Below are positions 56,469-64,000 of a stretch of DNA of 64,000 nucleotides, in pieces. The notes beneath the pieces are model-generated. The model saw only the letters and a program-made list of their open reading frames with translations. It did not search any database and was not told where the DNA came from. The DNA lies in contig JAPTYO010000017.1 in the NCBI GenBank assembly GCA_036873135.1, positions 1,240,001 through 1,304,000 of the forward strand, given 5' to 3'. Position 1 is the stretch's first letter. Every line of letters starts with the position of its first letter. The DNA is from Clarkia xantiana subsp. parviflora. Lineage: Eukaryota > Streptophyta > Magnoliopsida > Myrtales > Onagraceae. Position numbers and translations under genes: made by a program.

Positions 56469-57477
56469 ATATTCCAACTTAAGTCACTTAATTTTCTTAC
56501 AACTGTTACGTGTGCAATGCATGCGCCGATCACAAGGCCAGATGGGCCTTACTGGTTTTTTTTTTGGCCAAAGGCCTTACTGGTTATTTTGGTATAAATT
56601 AGTAAATAAGCTTTAGTGGAAGTAATCCAATACATGCAGTTATTCATTTTAATAAATGGTACTTTCTTACTTCAATTTCACATTCTGGTTGAAATATAAA
56701 CAAACTGGCTTGTTTAATTATCATGTGTCTGACAATTTTCCAGCAGTATTTTTTTATTAGCTAAATTCGTTGTTCATGATGCTTTCAGTCATGCTGAAGA
56801 AAATATTGTTTTTACAAGCAGACACCATTTTTAATATATTAATCGTAGTATCTTTCATGTCAATAAATAATGATTAATTAGGTAGTTAATAAGTATAAAA
56901 AATAACTGTAGCGAATATTTTTTTTCTTCACATTTTCTCATATTCACTATTATATCTAATGTTTCTTCAAGCACTTAATGAGACTTATATATTTATCAAT
57001 GTTCAGTGCTTATAGGTCATTAGATCTAATAGGAATAGTGCATTGAGGTTCTTCAGATTGCTTCATTTCAGTAAAGACGCAATCTCTACAAACAAGGTGA
57101 AGCAATCATGATTTTTGTTATTTATTTATAAATTCATTTATAGACTTATTAATTCAGAAATTTGACTTGAGCTAAATTTGAGAGTATTGACTTAATTTTA
57201 CAATGCAATGAATCATCTTGAATAATGTACATCTTTTTTTTACAATTATAACCAAGATTGCACATTGTTTCTCAAAGATTGTATAGTGCCCGTGTTGCAA
57301 TTATATTTGTTATTGTTAATCAAATGATCTCATTCTGCTCCGTAAGTCAAATCAGTAAAATCTTGCTATCATTCAAGAAAGTAGATAATGAAATGAAACT
57401 CATTGGTAAATGTTAGATGATGATGATGAGATTGAATCTTCAACCGTTGCGCGTGCAACGAACGCGCCAACCCCTAG

Positions 57478-57790
57478 TAATACTAAAAAGAAGACAGGAC
57501 TCTTGTTTTTAATCTATTTGTTTTTTACTCAAATTTTTTAACCTTAAAAAACTAAAACTAAAAGAATGAGCTAAGATCACAGATAAAAGCATAAGTTTAA
57601 AATCTATTTCAATCACTGTTTAAAACCTGGAGACCTTTACACATTTTGTCAAAACTTATAGCTTTTTGACAAATTGTGTAAGGGTCCTAGATTTCTGATA
57701 GCTAATGGAATAGTCCACAAATATGCTCTTTCATCAATGATTTCAACATGTTCTATTAGTTTTTAACGTTAAAAAATTATAATAAAAATA
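57478..57790. other. AT-rich spacer between Helitron and FB3
   Basis: No gene or repeat recognised. Confidence 0.4.
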
Positions 57791-58608
57791 AGGGTTAACA
57801 AGTCTTTTGATCCAACATTTTTGACAAATTTTGGATTTTTGTCCAATCTTTTTTTTTACGTAGTTTTGGTACTATATGTTTGACAACTTTTGACTTTTGG
57901 TCAATCCGTTAGTTGACATTCAGCTTGACCGTTAAATAGTCACGTGACTTACATATGCTTAACCCTAAATTTTTATTTTGTTCAGTTTAGTCCTCAAATT
58001 TACTGTCCTAAATTTTTATTTTACTATTTAGTCCTTAAACATTATCAGCCACACCTAGGACTAAATTGACCTAGTCATGGTCCGACCCATGGCTAGGTCG
58101 GACCGTGGCTAGGGTCGCCCAGGTCGGGCGAACCTTACCAATAACCATGGTCCGAGCTAGCCATGGGTCGGACCATGGCTAAGTCAATTTAGCATTAGGG
58201 CCAAATTGACCCAATTGGACCCTAAGGCTAAATTAACCTAGCCATGGTTCGACCCATGACTAGGTCAGACCATGATTAGGGTCGCCTTGGTCCGGCGACC
58301 TAGTCATGGATCAGACCATGGCTAGGTCAATTTAGTCATAGGGTGCGGTTGATAATGTTTAATGGATAAATTGAAAAAAATAAAAGTTAGGACAATAAAT
58401 TTGAGGATTAAACTGAACAAAATAAAAATTTGAGGCTAGGCATGTGCAAGTCACGTGACTATTTAACGGTCAAACTGACGGTCAACTAACTAATGGACCA
58501 AAATCTAAAAGTTGTCAAATATAAGGTACCAAAATTAGGCTAAAAAAAGTTTGACCAAAACCCAAAATCCGTAAAAAAAAAACGTTGGACCAAAAATCGG
58601 TTAACCCT
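57791..58608. mobile_element. Foldback element FB3
   Basis: Starts AGGGTTAAC and ends GTTAACCCT. The arms are inverted copies ('gatccaac', 'gacaaatttt', 'ccgttagttgacat', 'gtcacgtgac', 'ttattttgttcagtttagtcc'). The centre (58060-58340) holds several copies of 'ctagccatggtccgacc'-type palindromes. Same architecture as FB2 with diverged arms. The TSD is ambiguous because the flanks are A/T-rich. Confidence 0.8.
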
Positions 58609-58747
58609 AAATATATAGATAAGAGTGCATTCTTTAAGTACTAGGTGTCACTTTCACTAAGGCGACTATTGAGGTGATACCCAGCATTTGCGCCTCATTA
58701 TACCTCCGTAGGTTTTTTACAAGATATAATGACTCTATATGTTGAAT

Positions 58748-58757
58748 ATTTTCCTAC
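58748..58757. other. 10-bp TSD of the MULE, left (ATTTTCCTAC)
   Basis: The identical 10-mer occurs at 61885-61894 on the other side of the element. Confidence 0.85.
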
Positions 58758-59492
58758 GGGTTAATTACCAAAAATTAAACCTAACTTTGAGAGTTTTGTA
58801 AAAAACAAAACCAACTTTATTTTTCAACAAATAACAAACTAAACTTTATAGAACTTGCAAAAAACAAACTAATTAGGTCAGCCGTCAATTTCATACGGAG
58901 AACGGCAATTTGTAAAGGACTAAAATATTATAATTTAGCCCTATTTCCTCTCATAATATTTCGCTTCCTGTAAATAAAAGAATTATCTTCTCTGGCTTGT
59001 AATTCTGATCATAATCAAATAACAATTTGATCTACGTAGATGATTATGATTTAAGGCTCTTGCTTGTCAACTTTGTCTCAGTAAGTTTAGATTTCTTCTT
59101 CACTTCTCTTCAATTTCTCTTCTCCTTCTGGCTTCTTTTTCTAAAGATTAAGATTTAGGGTTTGGATTACTCCATGCTGCTTGATTCTTGTTCGGAGTAT
59201 TCCACTCGTATGTATAACATTAAGTCGTAAAAAAGCTCTCCTATTCTCCACTATATGTTAATCATGAAACTGTTATGGTATAAAGTTGAAACTTTTTGTG
59301 GTTGAGCACGTATAAGTAGTAATTTATATAGAACAGATCCATGTATATTATAGTCAATTGTGATTATTGTTGCATTACAGTGCATCTAGAACTCTAAGCA
59401 AGGAAGGAGCTATATTGATTGATAATCGCATTGATTGATTTTATAAACTCACTTTGAAAGTGTTATATTTGATTAGTGTGCTAATTTTTTTT

Positions 59493-60100
59493 AGGGTTAA
59501 AGGTACTTTTGATACCACATGTTTGACCGAATGTGGCTTTTAGTACTCGATGTTTAGTTTTGTATACTTTTGGTACCAAACGTTTGAAAATACGTGGCTT
59601 TAGGTACATCCGTTAGTTGGCCGTTAGTTTTGGCCGTTAAATGACATGTGCAAGTCACGTGATCGACTCTAAACTTTTAATTTTGTTCAATTTAGTCCCT
59701 CATATATATTCCTAACTTTTATTTTGTTTAACTTCGTCATAACACTTCAAAATCGGACCCAATTAAACCAATCGAATTCAATTGACATAGCCCCATTTGG
59801 GTCAAATTTACCCAATTGGAGATAGGTCCCAATAGGGTTCGATTTTGAAGCTTTATGACTAAATTAAACAAATAAAAGTTATGATATATTTGAGGGACTA
59901 AATTGAACAAAATTAAAACTTTAGAGTCGATCACGTGACTTGCACATGTCATTTAACGGCCAAAACTAACGGCCAACCAACAGATGTACCAAAAACTACA
60001 TATTTTTAAACGTTTGGTACCAAAACTATACAAAACTAAACATCCAGTACTAAAAGCCACATTCGGTCAAACATGTGGTATGAAAAGTACACTTAACACT
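59493..60100. mobile_element. Foldback element FB4, inside the MULE
   Basis: Arms AGGGTTAAAGGTACTTTTG (left) and its inverted counterpart ending ACACTTAACACT (right), with 'taccacatgtttgacc', 'acgtgatcgactc' and 'ttagtccctcatatatatt' on the left mirrored on the right. The centre is 'ccaattgac/gggtcaaat'. The flanks are T-runs, so a 9-bp TSD cannot be proven. Confidence 0.8.
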
Positions 60101-60315
60101 TTTTTTTTTTATTTTTTTTTTCTGCATAGGAAATTATTACTTTTTATCTTATTTATTATTTTGTGAAAAATTGATAAAATACTTTGAAAGTCTTAATCAA
60201 TTAGATATGTTTACATTGGAAAAGAAACATCACAACATACCGAGTTATAATATATTTACTTACAGAGCGTAATTTATACATGCTGATTTGTTTCTATCTT
60301 ACTTTGCAGGTTATT

Positions 60316-60618
60316 ATGGAGGGTCACCATGCGTATCTTCTTGAAATAAACTATGGAGGGAGGTTTGTTGAAAATAATAGTTCAATTACAAATTATGAGG
60401 GTCAGATGAATTATTATGAATTGGATTCTTCCTCGACATACAACCAATTAGTGGCTGATTTAAAATCTAAGTACATGTATCAAGATGGAGATGTAATGTA
60501 CTACAAAGCTGCAATTACAACTCCAAGAACAACAACAACTTCCCAAGAAAAAATCACATCTTGCAATACTACAATAGACGGCAGTTGTTTTCTCTTCAAT
60601 TTCGCTGCTCGTTCTTAG
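60316..60618 (+). pseudogene. MuDR-type transposase N-terminal (PB1-like) exon
   Basis: Follows an acceptor-like CTTTGCAG at 60302-60309. From ATG 60316 it encodes a 100-residue peptide with LLEINYGGRFVENN, YELDSSSTYNQLVADLKSKY and DGDVMYYKA. This pattern (GGRFV..., then a leucine-rich helix, then a YK strand) is that of the PB1-like domain at the N-terminus of many plant MULE transposases. The zinc finger and DDE transposase domains are absent. The frame stops at 60618 in a non-homologous serine-rich tail. Upstream exons are not evident because FB4 occupies the preceding intron region. Confidence 0.6.
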
Positions 60619-61724
60619 GCATAGAAAGACTTGGTTCATAGAAGAAACCTATCAATTTTATGCTTTTTGGGCAACAAAAGAACAAACAGGTGATCATCCT
60701 TCATAATAACCTGTAAAAGAAGTTGGAAACACATGCAAAAATTACTCATGTAAAGTAAATAAAATCTAACTCGGATGTTGTACTGTTTCTTTACCATTAT
60801 ATAGATATATCAAATTGATTAGACTTTCGAGTCCTTTTATCAGTTCATCGGAAAAAATTAAATAAGACAAAACCAATATTTCATATGCATCAAAAAAAAA
60901 AAAATTATTTTGTTCATAAATTCATAAGATGATAATATCGCACCACACATCTTACCCAATCACCAAATATATTCAATGTGCACTTCTTGCTTTTCCTTAA
61001 TCACCTTTGTGAGAGTAAACTCAACATAGTTCTACTAGGGATGAAAACTTAGTTCATAAGTCTGCAATACCATGCAAATTTTCAAGCTAGCTAGAAACAA
61101 TATTAGCACTCTAGACTCCCTCTTATATAGATAAACCGACCTCTTCTATCGATTAAATATAACAAAATCAAATCAGTTCGCAGTTTAGCTTCATCTATAA
61201 ACTCGATTTAGTGAAATAAAGCCAAGTAAAAATGGGAGATTTTAACTTCATCTTGACAATGTCGATAATATATGTTGACGACATGTTTTTACACATTTCA
61301 ATTGATTTTAAGAAGCAATTCTACACATAAACAACACAACACCCTCTAACTAAAAAATTGTGCTTCATTCAAAATAACAACTGAGTTTCACCACAATGTA
61401 AAGAAGAATGACAAAAGAAATTGACGAGCAAGAGAATACAAACCCTAAACTTACCGAGACAAGATTGATCATCCAGAATCCTAAATCCAAATCTTCTACT
61501 TTTGTTACTCAATTCCGGTCTACAGTGTAAACACGAATACACGATTGGCCAAAAAGAACAAGTGAATCAGAACCCTAACTTATACTCCGAAGTCTGAACT
61601 GAAGAGTTGAGACAAAGAGAAACATAATTTTTTTATTATTATCTTTAATTTACATAAAGCCAGATACGTTTTAGGCCAAATGGGTCAAATTAGTCATCTA
61701 TTATTTTATTCCATTTTAATTGAT
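60619..61724. other. Non-coding interior of the MULE
   Basis: AT-rich, with no frame or domain recognised. Probably what remains after the transposase body was deleted, or filler sequence. Confidence 0.4.
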
Positions 61725-61894
61725 AATCTCTGTTTGAAATCTCCGTTAAAGTTAACAGTGAAGCTAATTTGTTTGTTTTTTTTGCAAGTTCCATAAAGTT
61801 TAGTTTGTTATTTGTTGAAAAACAAAGTTGGGTTTCTTTTTTGCAAAACACCCAAAGTTCGGATTGTTTTTTGGTAATTAACCCATTTTCCTAC

Positions 61895-62138
61895 ACTTCA
61901 AGATGTTAGTTGCATTATGAAGCCATACAAACTCCATGATCCATCAATAGGAATTGGGCTGATATTGGGCTGGGGAGGGTATATTTTTTTCTATTTAAAA
62001 AAAGTAAATTTTATATATATATATATAATTAAAAAAAAAATTGTGATAAGTCTTTAAAATGTTTCCGCTCATTCGTGAGATGCTCATTCGTGAGATGGAA
62101 TGTTATAAAAAGTTAAATCATATATATATATATATATA
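61895..62138. other. AT-rich spacer with TA tracts
   Basis: Contains (TA)n at about 62009-62026 and 62120-62138 and nothing else recognisable. Confidence 0.5.
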
Positions 62139-63534
62139 CTAGTTATTAACGTGTGAGTTGCACGCGTATCAATCGACTAAATTTCAAAATACATAATTTA
62201 TCTTCAGTTTACTAATATTTTGATATGTAGTTAATACATGGCCAAGTTTAGGGGTTGCGAGAAATGAATCTGTGATTGAAAAGAACGACACAAAGTAATT
62301 CAAAACAGGAAAAATAGAAGAGGATAATTAAGTCAAAAAATTAACTATTGTTTTAAATTACGATACTAATTTACTGTTATAAGTAATAATGAGTTGGTTT
62401 AGCATGACGTGAGTTATTAACGACAAAGTTGTATCTAATTTATCAACTTGAGGTGTGAAGAATGTAAGCCCGTAATTAGCCACTTAGAGTCATCGGTGGA
62501 GCAGTTTGACCTATACAAATGTAACTATACACTTTTCATGCAATTTTATATCATAATACCAACAAAATTGATTTAACGCTAAAGGACAAAAAAAAAAAAA
62601 ATTGGCCAACGGGACGCTAAAGGAAATTTCAATTCATTAAAATCTAAAGTTTATACTTGATATGTCAATTACTTATTGAACTACTAATTAGGTTACAATT
62701 TGATTTAATTGACAGAAGAAAGAACTAAATTAATGATTCGAGACCCTAAATGTTGGACAATGAGTACCAGGTTATCTGTAAAAGATCCAAATTCAAGAAC
62801 CGTGGTTGACCCATATTTTGACATTTGATATGATTTGACAAGTGACTGATATATGTGATACAAAAAAATCTCAACATGTACTCGAAGTTTGCATGAGTTG
62901 AGTACATATCATACTTTATGGGTGGCTCAAATTTATAGGTATATTGTATTAATAAGTTAATGATAATTAATGTAACATGTCAGTTAAGCAACCTTAACAA
63001 AAAAGTTAATGCAATTTATCTAATGAAATTTTTAGTAATACTCAAATATTGTAGGGACTAAATCATCAATTTTTTTAAAACACTAATGTCTAATGTTTAT
63101 ACTTGAAGTCAACTTAACTATTTATTCAACTATCAATTAGGAGATACCAAATATGATTGAATTTACAAACGCAAGAACTAAATCGATAGTTCGAGTCATT
63201 AAGTATTAAACATTGAGTAACATGTTATATGTAAAATCAAACTTCAAGAACCACGTTTGATCCATATTTGATATGTTATATGAGTTAGCAAGTGACTAAT
63301 TTATTTGATACAAAAATGTCAACAAGCAGAACATCCCCAAATCGGTGATATAGTGAATGGAAAAATAAATGCATATACCTTACATTTGCACCTATTGAAT
63401 GCATGTTCACTCTAATTGTTAACTATATTTGATGGAGAAATTAATAATAACTACGGTGACCTACCAATTAAGCGACCTAAAAAACTAAAAATAACGAAAT
63501 GTAACTAAATGGTTTTTTTTAGTAATAGTAAAGA
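62139..63534 (-). mobile_element. Probable non-autonomous Helitron (minus)
   Basis: On the minus strand a hairpin (ACGCGTG...CACACGT, 62149-62167) is followed six bases later by CTAG and a T at 62138, as at a Helitron 3' end. A possible 5' end, TCTTTACTATTACTAAAA preceded by A, lies at 63534 (minus). Interior is AT-rich without coding sequence. The 3' end is reasonably convincing; the 5' end is tentative. Confidence 0.4.
62640..63340. repeat. Imperfect direct duplication, period about 447 bp
   Basis: 62640-62895 and 63087-63335 share 'tctaa(a/t)gtttatacttga', 'caattagg', 'gcaagtgacta'-like and 'ttgatacaaaaa' blocks in the same order, with many substitutions. An old tandem duplication within the presumed Helitron. 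Confidence 0.6.
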
Positions 63535-63667
63535 TAAATAGATGGGTCTCAAAGATAAAAAGACTAAATCGTCAATTTTATAAAAATAGGGGAACTAAAT
63601 ATAACACATATATATATATATAATAAAATAAAAAATATGGAAACTAAATATAATATATATATATATA

Positions 63668-64000
63668 TGATGGGTTCCGATGTAATCGTTAACCCCGTTA
63701 ACAGCCAATGGACGGCGAGTAGGTCCAGTGGGCCTCGTGAAAAGCCTGGAAGGCCCAGAGGCCCAGTATGAAGGGTCCCGACTTTAGCGGTCCCGATGTA
63801 TAAGCTGAATGCTCCCGACAAGAAGCCTCTGATTAGGCCCCGATATGCCTTAGTAAAGGTCCCGATGATAAAAGCCCCGCAGAGGCTGGACCTGTCTTAT
63901 GAGACAAAGGGTCCTGGGTGGTGATCTAGAATGAGATAACTCTGGAGTCCCCGACGGGAGTCGAGACTTGTGATCAGAGGATAAGACCACGAAACCCGCC
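63668..64000 (+). repeat. Start of a third Tat-type LTR (family F), cut by the window edge
   Basis: Begins TGATGGGTTCC. It shares with the B LTR (read in its own sense) the 'gtcccgat' repeats, 'gaagcctct', 'ggccccgat', and 'gataactctggagtccccgacgggagtcg' in part, yet is clearly diverged. It is the left end of an LTR on the + strand. The preceding five bases are ATATA; the other end lies outside the window. Confidence 0.75.

Larger units (their letters stand above)
54175..57477 (+). mobile_element. Non-autonomous Helitron with host-gene exons
   Basis: 5' end TCTATGACTATTATAAAA preceded by A. 3' end has a hairpin CGTTGC-GCGT-GCAACG (57445-57460), 13 nt, then CTAG followed by T. This is the standard Helitron pattern (TC...hairpin...CTRR, inserted between A and T, no TSD). 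No Rep or helicase coding sequence. A degraded second 3' end (about 56508-56535) suggests a composite. It contains exon-like segments at 55028-56062. Confidence 0.7.
58758..61884 (+). mobile_element. MuDR-like MULE deletion derivative, 3.1 kb
   Basis: Terminal inverted repeats of about 140-170 bp (left 58758-58925, right about 61725-61884) start GGGTTAATTACC and share 'caacaaataacaaactaaac' (with its complement on the right). The 10-bp TSD ATTTTCCTAC is in the Mutator range. It contains an exon for the N-terminal PB1-like domain of MuDR-type transposases but no catalytic MULE domain, so it is non-autonomous. A foldback element (FB4) sits inside. Confidence 0.85.

Noticed and set aside
57782..58617. 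A 9-bp TSD for foldback FB3 (and for FB4 in T-runs)
   Set aside because: Flanks are low-complexity A/T and match only partly, so no TSD is claimed.

Overview
This window is nuclear DNA of a flowering plant, most likely a eudicot. The evidence is spliced genes with GT-AG introns, Ty1/copia and Ty3/gypsy LTR retrotransposons, Mutator-like and Helitron DNA transposons, long AT-rich spacers, and a broken gene of the plant MscS-like (MSL) mechanosensitive channel family. I see no intact host gene, rRNA, tRNA or CRISPR array. The species cannot be named from the sequence.

Layout. 1-16145: decayed retroelements. These are Ty1/copia fragments on the minus strand (1-7171, 11609-12616), a gag-type Ty3/gypsy family 'D' (an inverted LTR pair at 7172-8401 and a tandem LTR-internal-LTR-internal block at 12617-16145), and a gypsy remnant 'E' (8402-11440) ending in a 98-bp tandem array. 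16146-22493: a CT microsatellite in a GC-rich island, a rearranged non-autonomous gypsy 'C' (LTR end, primer site, gag, pol scrap), and a truncated foldback element.

22833-52864: an MSL pseudogene on the + strand. One of its introns has grown to about 28 kb by nested insertions. The first is gypsy A1 (24148-39694, TSD GTTAT), whose pol is split by A2 (27960-35705, TSD ATGGT), a near-identical copy in reverse orientation. The second is a 0.6-kb palindromic foldback element with 9-bp TSDs (TTGTAATAA), split in turn by gypsy B (40427-51608, TSD GTGAG). A and B have the domain order Gag, PR, RT, RNase H, second (archaeal-type) RNase H, INT. With the TGGCGCC-type primer sites this fits the Tat lineage. 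B also carries, in antisense, an apparently spliced gene with its own TATA box and a PF04195-like ('putative gypsy-type transposon') domain plus a coiled coil.

52865-64000: a candidate solo LTR, a 3.3-kb non-autonomous Helitron carrying exons of a host gene, two further foldback elements, a 3.1-kb MuDR-like deletion derivative with long TIRs and a 10-bp TSD, a probable minus-strand Helitron, and the start of a third LTR related to B.

How the parts relate. None of the A or B polyproteins is intact: A1 is cut by A2, A2 has a frameshift and a stop, and B has at least five lesions. LTR differences counted by eye are 2 per 651 bp for A1 and for A2, and about 5 per 694 bp for B, so these insertions are recent while the copia, D and E remnants are old. 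Inverted copies (A1/A2, the D LTR pair, the foldbacks) and the antisense gene in B make the region a plausible source of double-stranded and small RNAs. That last point is inference.
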